A stretch of DNA of 14,809 nt from contig DATAOB010000055.1 of the NCBI GenBank assembly GCA_036265935.1, forward strand, positions 1-14,809, in the 5' to 3' direction. This DNA comes from JAFASC01 sp036265935 (GTDB lineage Bacteria; Pseudomonadota; Alphaproteobacteria; Rhizobiales; Beijerinckiaceae). Below, one piece after another: positions 1-6,685 of this stretch. The notes beneath the pieces are model-generated. The model made no database searches, was not told the origin of the DNA, and worked only from the letters and a program-made list of their open reading frames with translations. Position 1 is the first letter of the stretch. Each line of letters begins with the position of its first letter. A program made the translations under genes and the position numbers.

Positions 1-40
1 GCAGCGACGCCGCGTACGCGCCGAAGGCAATCGTTTCCAT
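1..40 (-). CDS. Possible 5' end of a gene running off the left edge
   Basis: On the minus strand an ATG at 40 opens a frame reading METIAFGAYAASL that stays open to the window edge. A second ATG at 44, in another frame, has a better placed purine-rich stretch (GGGAGA, 7 bases upstream). Only about 13 codons are visible, so neither the frame nor the product can be decided. The call rests on an open start and a nearby ribosome-site-like sequence only. Confidence 0.22.
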   Translation of the reverse strand, partial: METIAFGAYAASL

Positions 41-122
41 TCATGCCAAATTCTCCCAGAGGTCCGGCTTGTCTCGAATGCCGGTCGGCGGGAGTGTTGT
101 GGCGGAGACCAGCATACGTCAA

Positions 123-150
123 GGGCGCCCGGCGAGCCCGCCGAGCGCCC
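123..150 (-). terminator. GC-rich hairpin downstream of the DUF892 gene
   Basis: An inverted repeat with 12-base arms (123-134 and 139-150), one mismatch and a four-base loop lies about 30 bases beyond the stop codon of the ferritin-like gene. There is no long T run, so it may be a weak or Rho-assisted terminator, or an mRNA 3'-end stabiliser. It could act on either strand. Confidence 0.42.
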
Positions 151-181
151 ATTCGCAACACTCGACTACGTTACGCTACGC

Positions 182-685
182 TTACGCAGCGGCTTTGTTG
201 ACCTTGTTCTCGGCGAGCGTCGTCAGCTTCTTGTCGGTCGCCTCTTCCTCTTTCAGCGTCTGCTGCAGGAGTTTTGCTGCATCGGCGCGACCAAGCTGGT
301 TCGCCCAGGCGATCAGCGTGCCGTAGCGGGTGATCTCGTAATGCTCGACCGCCTGCGCAGCGGCGATGAGAGCCGCGTCCAGCACCTGCTTGTCGGCGAC
401 TTCGCCGGCGACTTCGTTGGCTTCCTTGATGATGCCGTCGATCGCCGGGCAGGTGGTGCCTTTCGGCTCGAGGCCATACAGCTTGAATACCTGCTCAAGC
501 CGGGTGACGTGCGTCTTCGTCTCTTCGAGATGCTTCTTGAAGCCGTTCTTCAGCTCGACCCGCGTTGCCTTTTCGATCATCGTCGGCAGCGACTTCACGA
601 CCTGGTTTTCGGCGTAGTAGATGTCCTTCAGCGTATGCTCGAAGAGGTCCTCGAACGTTTTGATGTCCTTCGTGAACAGACCCAT
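182..685 (-). CDS. Ferritin-like DUF892 (YciE/YciF-type) stress protein
   Basis: The product is a 167-residue soluble protein of the DUF892/YciF family, four-helix ferritin-like proteins often induced by osmotic, oxidative or general stress; their exact reaction is not settled. The family signature is visible: an opening MGLFTKDIKTFEDLF, DIYYAENQ near residue 21, then helices carrying possible metal ligands E54/E55 and H59, E114-H115-E117, and E146-E148 with D151. The start at 685 is preferred over an upstream in-frame start at 796. It matches where family members begin, and on the minus strand an AGGGAG sits 7 bases before it. The tail is lysine/alanine rich. It stands alone, divergent from rmuC, with a hairpin beyond its stop. 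Family call secure; biochemical role not known from sequence. Confidence 0.9.
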   Translation of the reverse strand: MGLFTKDIKTFEDLFEHTLKDIYYAENQVVKSLPTMIEKATRVELKNGFKKHLEETKTHVTRLEQVFKLYGLEPKGTTCPAIDGIIKEANEVAGEVADKQVLDAALIAAAQAVEHYEITRYGTLIAWANQLGRADAAKLLQQTLKEEEATDKKLTTLAENKVNKAAA

Positions 686-848
686 TTGCGTCTCCCTGTG
701 AATTCGTCGAGCTGAGCCTCGGGCATACCCGGCACCAGCTTCGAACCTACCAATGGGAAAGCCGCGGATCGGTTCCGGCGTGGCCGTTCGAAGCAAAGTT
801 CCGTTCGCACTCTGTTCCGGCCTGCCCGAATCAGCCTAGACTGGCCAG

Positions 849-2021
849 ATGGATCGCCTCCTGTTTTCGGCCGGCGGGCTGCCGGTGACACTCGCGCATG
901 CGCTTTTCGCGGCAGTGGCGCTGCTGTTGCTGCTGCTCACAATAGCGACGGTGGCGCTGATCCGCGGCAGCCGCGCGCGGACGCGAGTCGCAGAGGAGGC
1001 GCTCAAGCGCCAACGCGAATTCGACGAGCGGATGGGCGAGCTCGCACGCAACGGCAGCGAGCTTGCCGGCCGCGTGCAGGCCTTTGCCGAGGCGCTGGGA
1101 TCGCGGCAAGCGGATTTGGCGCGGCTGGTCAGTGAGCGGCTCGATGCGGTCGGGACGCGCGTCGGCCAGGGGCTGGAGAGCCAGACGCGCGCGACCGGCG
1201 ATCACCTCGCCAAATTGAACGAGCGGCTCGCCGTTATCGACGCGGCGCAGGCGAAGCTGACCGGGCTGACGCAAGAGGTCGTCGGCCTGAAAGACATCCT
1301 CGCCAACAAGCAGGCGCGCGGCGCCTTCGGCCAAGGCCGCATGGAAGCGATCGTCAAAGACGGGCTGCCGCCATCTGCTTACGAGTTCCAGTACACGCTC
1401 AGCAATCGCAACCGGCCGGATTGCATCATCCGCCTGCCCGGCGACGACCGCGTGCTGGTCATCGACGCGAAATTTCCGCTGGAGGCGTTTTCGGCGTTGA
1501 AAGCGGCGGATAGCGATGAGCTGCGCAAGCAGGCGCTGGCGCGCGTGCGCAACGACATCGGCAAGCATGTGCGCGACATTTGCGAGCGCTATTTCGTGCC
1601 TGGCGAAACCCAGGATTTGGCGGTCCTGTTCGTGCCGTCGGAATCGGTCTATGCCGATCTCGCCGAGCATTTCGACGATCTCGTTCAGAAAGCGCATCGG
1701 GCGCGGGTGATCATCGTCTCGCCGTCACTGCTCATGATGGCGATCCAGGTCCTGCAGGCGCTGGTGCGCGACGCGCGGGTGCGCGATCAGGCGCATCTCA
1801 TCCAGAAGGAAGTGCAGCTGCTTGTCGACGACGTCGGCCGCTTACGCACGCGCGTGACTAAGCTCGACACGCATTTCCGCCAGGCGCAGGAGGATGTCGC
1901 GGCGATCACCACCTCGACCGACAAGATCGCGCGGCGCGGCGACAAGATCGAGCAGATCGATTTCGCTCAGGACGGCGAGGTCGCGCGACTGGTATCGCCG
2001 CGGTTGGCGGCGGCGGAGTAA
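849..2021 (+). CDS. rmuC: RmuC family DNA recombination protein
   Basis: This 390-residue protein matches RmuC, a predicted nuclease-like protein that in E. coli limits recombination and inversion at short inverted repeats. Residues 12-38 form one hydrophobic segment, giving an N-terminal membrane anchor. Residues about 40-150 are a charged coiled coil. The conserved RmuC domain follows, with GQGRMEAIVKDGLP at 161-174 and VLVIDAKFP at 202-210. D206 and K208 of that stretch correspond to the D-x-K part of a PD-(D/E)XK nuclease-like core. Length is within the family's normal range. It is divergent from the DUF892 gene, and its last 55 bases overlap the 3' end of the broken glycosyltransferase gene on the other strand. 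No strong ribosome site is seen; the start is chosen because it places the membrane anchor at the N-terminus. Confidence 0.93.
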   Translation: MDRLLFSAGGLPVTLAHALFAAVALLLLLLTIATVALIRGSRARTRVAEEALKRQREFDERMGELARNGSELAGRVQAFAEALGSRQADLARLVSERLDAVGTRVGQGLESQTRATGDHLAKLNERLAVIDAAQAKLTGLTQEVVGLKDILANKQARGAFGQGRMEAIVKDGLPPSAYEFQYTLSNRNRPDCIIRLPGDDRVLVIDAKFPLEAFSALKAADSDELRKQALARVRNDIGKHVRDICERYFVPGETQDLAVLFVPSESVYADLAEHFDDLVQKAHRARVIIVSPSLLMMAIQVLQALVRDARVRDQAHLIQKEVQLLVDDVGRLRTRVTKLDTHFRQAQEDVAAITTSTDKIARRGDKIEQIDFAQDGEVARLVSPRLAAAE

Positions 2022-2705
2022 GGCGCGGGATCGATCCCGGCGGCTTCGAACGCGAGCCGCACGCGCTCCGCGATGAGCGAGATGCGCAGCTCGAAATCTT
2101 CCACGTCGGCGCGCAGAAACTGCACGATAAACGAGGACAGCGCGCCGTTGATGAAATCCGGATGCTCGAAGCGGATGGCGCGGATAAGGGAAGGATTGAG
2201 CCGCAACGTCCAGTGCAGCAGGATTTGATCGTTGACGGGCGCGAGCCGCGGCGGCAGCCTGCAACAGGCCGGCCGCGCAGCAAAAATCGAACAAGCGCTT
2301 CCAGGTTTTGATCAGCCGCGCCGTCTGCGGATGCTTCATGTTGAAGATCAGCACGCCGGCATTGATGTTCCAGGTCGGGGCTTTTTCGGGAACGACAGCG
2401 CGCGCGATCAGCGGCGCATCGGAATGCTGCTTGAGGTAGGCGGCGAGATCGAATTTGAGGTCGACAACGAAGGAATCGGCGTCGAGATAGACAATCCAGC
2501 CGTCGAAGTCCGCGTCCAGAGCCTCGTTCAGAAGATCGATGCGATTGAAGGTTGCGTGCCAGGGATGCCGGCCGCGCTTTACGCCGACGAAAGCTTCATA
2601 CTCGTAACCGTTCAACGCACAGAAGGCCCGCGTGCTCGGCGCCGACGCCTCGAGCAGCCGTGCGTATTTTGTTGGGTCGGCAGTCTGGATAAATTTGACG
2701 CGCAA
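1967..2705 (-). pseudogene. Glycosyltransferase-like gene broken by one frameshift
   Basis: From a TTG at 2705 the first frame gives about 140 residues resembling a nucleotide-sugar glycosyltransferase: an N-terminal beta strand (VKFIQTADP), a YLDADSF metal-binding DxD motif (D75, D77) and NINAGVLIFN at 113-122. After KTWKRLFD (about 2286) that frame turns into arginine/alanine-rich nonsense. Protein-like sequence resumes one frame over, with NDQILLHW at 2210-2233 and then RLNPSLIRAIRFEHPDFING, ending at 1967. The span of 739 bases is three times 246 plus one, as expected for one extra base (or two missing) between about 2234 and 2286. There is no ATG start. It lies 16 bases after the GNAT gene on the same strand, and its tail overlaps rmuC. 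It may be a true pseudogene or a sequencing error in a GC-rich run. Donor and acceptor are unknown. Confidence 0.72.
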
Positions 2706-2721
2706 GCGGCTTACAACTTGG

Positions 2722-3168
2722 TCAGAAGATTTTTCGATATTGAATGAAACCCGACCTCTCGGCGAGCTTGTCGTAAAGTGCGCGGGCGGTCGCGTTATCT
2801 TCCTGGGTCAGCCAATAGACGCGCGATCCGCCCGCAGCCTTGGCGCGCTCGTACACCGCTTCGATCAGCTTCCGCCCGACCCCGCCGCCGCGCGCATGCT
2901 CGGCAGTGAAGAGGTCCTGCAAATAGCAGTACGGCCCCTTAGTCCAGGTCGAGCGATGGAAGATATAATGCACGATACCGACGATCTCGCCGCCGTGCTC
3001 GGCGACAAGCGCATGCATCGGCTCGGCCGCGTCGAAGAAGCGCTGAAAGGTGAGGTCGGTGACCTCGTCCGGCACGCTGCTTTCGTAAAAGGCAAGATAG
3101 CCTCGCCAGAGCGGCTCCCATTGCGCGCGGTCGGCGCGCGCGAGCGGGCGAACTGCGATGTCAGTCAT
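2722..3168 (-). CDS. GNAT family N-acetyltransferase
   Basis: A 148-residue single-domain GNAT protein, which would transfer an acetyl group from acetyl-CoA to an amine or protein N-terminus. The acetyl-CoA pyrophosphate-binding motif A is visible as RGGGVG at 93-98, after the beta-4 strand CYLQDLFT, and is followed by the usual helix (RKLIEAVYERA). The C-terminal NATARALYDKL and SGFIQYRK elements are also typical. The N-terminal RPLARADRAQWEPLWRGYLAFYE resembles a large group of uncharacterised bacterial GNATs; the substrate cannot be told. It lies downstream of glpX beyond the palindromic repeat and 16 bases before the broken glycosyltransferase gene, with which it may share a transcript. 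Confidence 0.9.
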   Translation of the reverse strand: MTDIAVRPLARADRAQWEPLWRGYLAFYESSVPDEVTDLTFQRFFDAAEPMHALVAEHGGEIVGIVHYIFHRSTWTKGPYCYLQDLFTAEHARGGGVGRKLIEAVYERAKAAGGSRVYWLTQEDNATARALYDKLAERSGFIQYRKIF

Positions 3169-3175
3169 CTACGCT

Positions 3176-3276
3176 CCACATTCCCGGACGCGCGGAACGC
3201 GCGATCCGGGACCCAGGGCAAACGCATCTGCCCCTGGACCCCGGATCGCATTCCGCTTCGCTCCACGCGTCCGGGG
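3176..3276. repeat. Dispersed palindromic repeat, copy 1
   Basis: This element of about 101 bases fills the gap between the glpX stop and the GNAT start. It is a nested palindrome. Outer arms CCCGGACGCG (3183-3192) and CGCGTCCGGGG (3266-3276) enclose inner arms at 3202-3220 and 3229-3248 that begin with CGATCCGGGACCC and end with its near complement. A second copy lies at 8547-8651 in the same orientation. Over the 59 bases 3204-3262 and 8573-8631 the copies differ at 4 positions. It could fold as a long hairpin in RNA and end or stabilise the glpX transcript. Similar sequence is, from memory, common between genes in Bradyrhizobium relatives. Confidence 0.85.
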
Positions 3277-3284
3277 AAGCCTTA

Positions 3285-4304
3285 TCAATCCAGCCGGAAC
3301 TTCGCCATCTCGCGATGCTCGGCATGGATGCGCCGCACCGTGCCGGTCACCGAGCGATAGATCACCGTCTCGGTCTCGATCACCTCCTTGCCAAACTTCA
3401 CGCCGCGCAAAAGCGCCCCGTCGGTGACGCCCGTCGCGCAGACGATCACGTCGCCCGAGGCCAATTCGCGCATGTCGTATTTCTTCTTCGGGTCCTTCAC
3501 GCCCATCCTTTTCGCGCGCTCGACCTTCGCCTCGGTGTCGAAAATGAGCCGTGCTTGCATTTGGCCGCCGACGCAGCGCAGCGCGCCGGCTGCGAGCACG
3601 CCTTCGGGCGCGCCGCCGGTGCCGAGATATAGGTCGACGCCGGTATGCTCGGGTTGCGTCGTATGGATGACGCCGGCGACGTCGCCATCGGTGATGAGCC
3701 GGATCGCCGCACCCGCCTCGCGGCAGGAGACGATGAGATCGGTGTGGCGCAGCCGGTCGAGGATCAACACGGTGATCTCGCCGGGCTTCACGCCTTTCGC
3801 CTTGGCGAGCGCGTTGATGTTTTCGCCCGGCGTCGCGTCGAGATCGACAATGCCCGGCGGATAGCCCGGGCCGATGGCGATCTTGTCCATGTACACGTCG
3901 GGCGCGTTCAGAAGCGTGCCGCCCTCGGCCATCGCCATCACCGCTATCGAGCCCGGCATGTCCTTGGCGCAGAGCGTCGTGCCTTCGAGCGGATCGACGG
4001 CGATATCGACCTTCGGCCCGGTGCGCGTGCCGACCTTCTCGCCGATAAACAGCATCGGCGCCTCGTCGCGTTCCCCTTCGCCGATGACGATCGTGCCGTC
4101 GATCGGCAGGCGGTTCAATTCGCGCCGCATCGCGTCGACGGCAGCCTGGTCGGCAGCCTTCTCATCGCCGCGGCCGCGTAGACGCGCCGACGACACCGCG
4201 GCGCGTTCCGTCACGCGCACCAATTCGAGCGTGAGAATGCGCTCGATGATTTTTTCTTCTTGGATGACGAGATCGGCCACGCTGTTCTCCGGGTAGGCGC
4301 GCAT
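3285..4304 (-). CDS. glpX: Class II fructose-1,6-bisphosphatase
   Basis: A 339-residue GlpX-type enzyme that hydrolyses fructose 1,6-bisphosphate to fructose 6-phosphate in gluconeogenesis; in autotrophic relatives such enzymes may also act on sedoheptulose 1,7-bisphosphate. Metal and phosphate motifs are intact: GEGERDEAPML at 75-85, DPLEGTT at 104-110, TDGDVAG at 205-211 and GTGGAPEG at 228-235. Length and motif spacing are normal for the family. The ATG at 4304 lies 18 bases after the hom stop, so the two are likely one transcript; hom followed by glpX is a familiar order in alphaproteobacteria. The usual neighbour recJ is not downstream; the palindromic repeat and a GNAT gene are there instead. 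The ribosome site is weak, in keeping with translation coupled to hom. Confidence 0.96.
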   Translation of the reverse strand: MRAYPENSVADLVIQEEKIIERILTLELVRVTERAAVSSARLRGRGDEKAADQAAVDAMRRELNRLPIDGTIVIGEGERDEAPMLFIGEKVGTRTGPKVDIAVDPLEGTTLCAKDMPGSIAVMAMAEGGTLLNAPDVYMDKIAIGPGYPPGIVDLDATPGENINALAKAKGVKPGEITVLILDRLRHTDLIVSCREAGAAIRLITDGDVAGVIHTTQPEHTGVDLYLGTGGAPEGVLAAGALRCVGGQMQARLIFDTEAKVERAKRMGVKDPKKKYDMRELASGDVIVCATGVTDGALLRGVKFGKEVIETETVIYRSVTGTVRRIHAEHREMAKFRLD

Positions 4305-4322
4305 CGGAGTGCGCGCAAATTT

Positions 4323-5630
4323 TCATTGCCGTTCGATACGGATGACCTGCGGCTTCTCGGCGACCGTGCCGTCGGCGACGATCGCATCGACCGCGTCGCG
4401 CACCAGCTGCTCGGTCGTCGCATAAGTGATGAGCACGACGGGGACCGGACCGCCGGGCCGCACCTCGGCGCCGGGATCGCTCTTCTGCATGACGCTTTCG
4501 AGCGAAATCTGCCGCTCGGCCATGCGTTTGGCGATGGCCGCGATCGTGCCCGGCTGATCGATCGCCGAGAAGCGGATGTAATAGCCGCCCTCGTGGCGCT
4601 GCATCGCGATCTTTTCGGATTTTTGTAGCCGCGCGACGGGCAGGCCGAACGGAGCGGAGCGGATGCCTTTGGCGATGTCGGCAATGTCGGCGACAATTGC
4701 GGATGCGGTTGCCTCGCCGCCGGCGCCGGGACCGACCAGGGTCAATTCGTGCACGGCGTCGGCGTCGATCGTCACCGCGTTAGTGACGCCCATGACTTCG
4801 GACAGCGCGAGCGATTTGCGCACCATCGTCGGATGCACGCGCTGCTCGATGCCCTCGCGGGTGCGCTGCGCGACGCCAAGGAGTTTTATCCGGAAGCCGA
4901 GATCTTCCGCCGCCTTGATGTCCGCGAGCGTCACGCCCTCGATACCTTCGACATGGATCGCTTCGGCGTCGATCGCCGTGCCGAAAGCAAGCGACGTCAG
5001 GATCGCAAGCTTATGCGCGGTATCGAAGCCGCCGATGTCGAAGGTCGGATCGGCTTCGGCGTAACCGAGGCGCTGCGCCTCTTTCAAACATTGATCGAAA
5101 GAAAGTTCCTCGCGCTCCATGCGCGACAGGATGTAATTGCAGGTGCCGTTCAAAATCCCGTAGACGCGCTCGATCGAGTTGCCCGCGAGACCCTCGCGCA
5201 GCGTCTTCACGATCGGAATGCCGCCGGCGACGGAGGCCTCGAAGGCAAGCGCCACGTGCTTCTCTTCCGCAACCTTCGCAAGTGCCAGTCCGTGCTTCGC
5301 CAGCAGCGCCTTGTTGGCGGTGACAACATGCTTGCCGGCGGTGAGCGCCGCCTCGACCGAGGCGCGCGCCGCACCCTCGTCGCCGCCCATGAGCTCGACG
5401 AAAAGATCGATGTCGGGCGAGCGCGCCAGCGCCACTGGATCGTCGAACATTTTCAGGGATGAGAGATCGACTTCGCGCTTTTTGCTGCGGTCGCGCACCG
5501 CGCCGGCGGTGACGCGGATGCTGCGGCCGGTGCGCGCAGCGAGCGCCTCGGCCTGCCGCTCGAGCAGGCGGAACGCCGCGGCGCCGACGACGCCGAGGCC
5601 GGCGATCCCGACGCGCAGTGTTTCACCCAT
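4323..5630 (-). CDS. hom: Homoserine dehydrogenase
   Basis: This 435-residue enzyme reduces aspartate semialdehyde to homoserine with NAD(P)H, the branch step towards threonine, isoleucine and methionine. Residues 7-16 hold the Rossmann loop (GIAGLGVVG). The signature NGTCNYI is at 161-167, and EADPTFDIGGFDTAHK at 192-207 contains the probable catalytic D203 and K207. A C-terminal ACT domain (about 349-430, beginning YYIRFSAIDQPGTIAAIA) suggests feedback control by an amino acid, usually threonine. It is the monofunctional, ACT-containing form with no aspartokinase fusion. The ATG at 5630 has an AGG about 7 bases upstream. glpX follows after 18 bases. An aminotransferase gene often found just upstream in relatives is absent; a small ORF and a terminator-like hairpin take its place. 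Confidence 0.97.
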   Translation of the reverse strand: MGETLRVGIAGLGVVGAAAFRLLERQAEALAARTGRSIRVTAGAVRDRSKKREVDLSSLKMFDDPVALARSPDIDLFVELMGGDEGAARASVEAALTAGKHVVTANKALLAKHGLALAKVAEEKHVALAFEASVAGGIPIVKTLREGLAGNSIERVYGILNGTCNYILSRMEREELSFDQCLKEAQRLGYAEADPTFDIGGFDTAHKLAILTSLAFGTAIDAEAIHVEGIEGVTLADIKAAEDLGFRIKLLGVAQRTREGIEQRVHPTMVRKSLALSEVMGVTNAVTIDADAVHELTLVGPGAGGEATASAIVADIADIAKGIRSAPFGLPVARLQKSEKIAMQRHEGGYYIRFSAIDQPGTIAAIAKRMAERQISLESVMQKSDPGAEVRPGGPVPVVLITYATTEQLVRDAVDAIVADGTVAEKPQVIRIERQ

Positions 5631-5640
5631 TTGCAGGCCT

Positions 5641-5675
5641 AAAAAATCCTTCGCGCTCCGCGGGTTCTCGCGAAG
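5641..5675 (-). terminator. Stem-loop plus T run just upstream of hom
   Basis: On the minus strand CTTCGCG (5675-5669), a 13-base loop and CGCGAAG (5655-5649) form a perfect 7-bp stem followed by GATTTTTT. This is the form of an intrinsic terminator. It ends only 10 bases before the hom ATG, and no large gene precedes it on that strand. It may end a small transcript or attenuate hom. Confidence 0.6.
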
Positions 5676-5676
5676 C

Positions 5677-5793
5677 TCAAGCGGGGCTTCTGCCCGATTT
5701 CCCCTGCCCGATCAAGAAACGCGGCGCGGCGCCGCGAATGCCAGTTTCAAATGCTTCTAAATCAAAAAGATAGCGGTTGCTGCGCTGTGGCAC
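5677..5793 (-). CDS. Possible 38-residue small ORF upstream of hom
   Basis: A GTG at 5793 opens a 38-codon frame, beginning MPQRSNRYLFDLEAFETG and ending KSGRSPA. An AGCGGAG sits about 8 bases before the GTG, a good ribosome site. The stop codon lies directly against the stem of the terminator-like hairpin, as expected for a small independent gene or a leader peptide. The peptide is basic and soluble. It has one threonine, two isoleucines and no internal methionine, so it does not look like a classical threonine attenuator. It overlaps the candidate Irr box of the divergent iron permease. I recognise no family; it could be chance. Confidence 0.3.
   Translation of the reverse strand: MPQRSNRYLFDLEAFETGIRGAAPRFLIGQGKSGRSPA
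5745..5761. promoter_or_regulatory. Candidate ICE (Irr-binding) box upstream of the iron permease
   Basis: The 17 bases on the minus strand read TTTAGAA-GCA-TTTGAAA, matching 12 of 14 positions of the palindrome TTTAGAA-N3-TTCTAAA that I recall for the iron response regulator Irr in Rhizobiales. The site lies 78 bases before the FTR1 start codon. Iron control of this gene is therefore plausible, but the match is imperfect and untested. Confidence 0.35.
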
Positions 5794-5839
5794 GTCCGAT
5801 ACTCCGCTTATATCTCGTTAAAGGAACGAAAATCCGCCA

Positions 5840-6679
5840 ATGCTCGGTGCGCTGCTCATCGTTTTCCGCGAAGTCGTCGAAGCCGGCCTGATCGTCGGCA
5901 TCGTACTTGCGGTGACGCAAGGAATGGCCGGGCGCAACCTCTTGATTGCCGGCGGCATCGGTGCGGGCCTCATCGGCGCGAGCGTCGTTGCGGCATTCGC
6001 CGGTGTTCTCTCCGAATTGTTCGAGGGCAGCGGCCAAGAGCTGTTCAACGCCTGCGTGCTCATCCTCGCCGCGATCATGCTCGGCTGGCATAACATCTGG
6101 ATGGCGCGCCACGGCCGCGAGATCGCCGAGGAAATGTATGCGGTCGGCCGCTCCGTCTTCGCCGGTAACAAGCCGCCGAGTGCGCTGGCGATCGTCATCG
6201 CCATTGCGGTGTTGCGCGAGGGCTCCGAGGTCGTTCTGTTTCTCTACGGCATCGTCGTCTCGCATAACGAGACCGGCTGGAGCATCGCGCTCGGCGGGGT
6301 TCTCGGCCTCGCCGCCGGAATCGCTTTGAGCGCGCTCACTTATGTCGGGCTGATCCAAATTCCGGCGCGGCGCCTGTTCCAGGTGACGAGCGCGCTGATC
6401 GCGCTGATGGCCGCCGGCATGGCGGCGCAGGCAATCGCTTTCCTGGCGCAGGCGGACATCGCCACCGCGCTTGGCGCACGCATCTGGGATACGTCGCGCT
6501 TTATTGCCGACGACAGCATTTTGGGCCGCGTGCTGCACACGCTGTTCGGGTACACCGACCGGCCGACCGAGCTGCAGTTTTTAGTCTATCTCGCGACGCT
6601 GGCGCTGATCCTCGGGCTCATGCGCGTGTTTGCGCCGGCGCGTGCAAGCCCGCGGCCGCGCCTCGCACCTGGCGAATAA
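5840..6679 (+). CDS. FTR1 family high-affinity iron permease
   Basis: A 279-residue membrane protein with about seven hydrophobic segments and the two REXXE motifs that define FTR1/EfeU iron permeases: REVVE at 10-14 in the first helix and REGSE at 126-130 in a central helix. Glutamates of these motifs bind iron during transport across the inner membrane. An acidic stretch (EGSGQE, 62-67) lies after the second helix. The ATG at 5840 puts the first REXXE at the usual distance from the N-terminus; an AAAGGA lies upstream, though rather far (about 14 bases). No EfeO, EfeB, multicopper oxidase or P19 partner is beside it, so partners must lie elsewhere or it works alone. It is divergent from hom and converges on eipB with 6 bases between stop codons. 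A candidate Irr box precedes it. Confidence 0.94.
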   Translation: MLGALLIVFREVVEAGLIVGIVLAVTQGMAGRNLLIAGGIGAGLIGASVVAAFAGVLSELFEGSGQELFNACVLILAAIMLGWHNIWMARHGREIAEEMYAVGRSVFAGNKPPSALAIVIAIAVLREGSEVVLFLYGIVVSHNETGWSIALGGVLGLAAGIALSALTYVGLIQIPARRLFQVTSALIALMAAGMAAQAIAFLAQADIATALGARIWDTSRFIADDSILGRVLHTLFGYTDRPTELQFLVYLATLALILGLMRVFAPARASPRPRLAPGE

Positions 6680-6685
6680 TGCGCT

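Noticed and set aside
69..326. An 85-codon plus-strand frame at the left end
   Set aside because: It runs into the 3' half of the DUF892 gene on the opposite strand, has serine-rich low-complexity sequence and no supporting motif.
686..796. Upstream extension of the DUF892 protein by 37 residues
   Set aside because: The extension is unlike the family N-terminus, whereas the start at 685 has a well placed AGGGAG and matches the usual beginning.
740..815. Several GGAAC motifs on the minus strand upstream of the DUF892 gene, resembling the -35 of general-stress EcfG promoters
   Set aside because: None has a CGTT-like -10 element at the expected spacing of about 16-18 bases; the nearest GGTT is 24 bases away.
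831..1697. A 288-codon minus-strand frame opposite rmuC
   Set aside because: The RmuC motifs are on the plus strand; the antisense product is rich in arginine and glutamine and resembles nothing known.
5788..5805. TGGCACG resembling half of a sigma-54 promoter upstream of the iron permease
   Set aside because: The second half (TTGC at the proper distance) is replaced by ATAC, so the key GC element is missing.
5762..6538. A 258-codon minus-strand frame opposite the iron permease
   Set aside because: The plus strand encodes a clear FTR1 protein with both REXXE motifs; the minus-strand translation has low-complexity composition and no family features.
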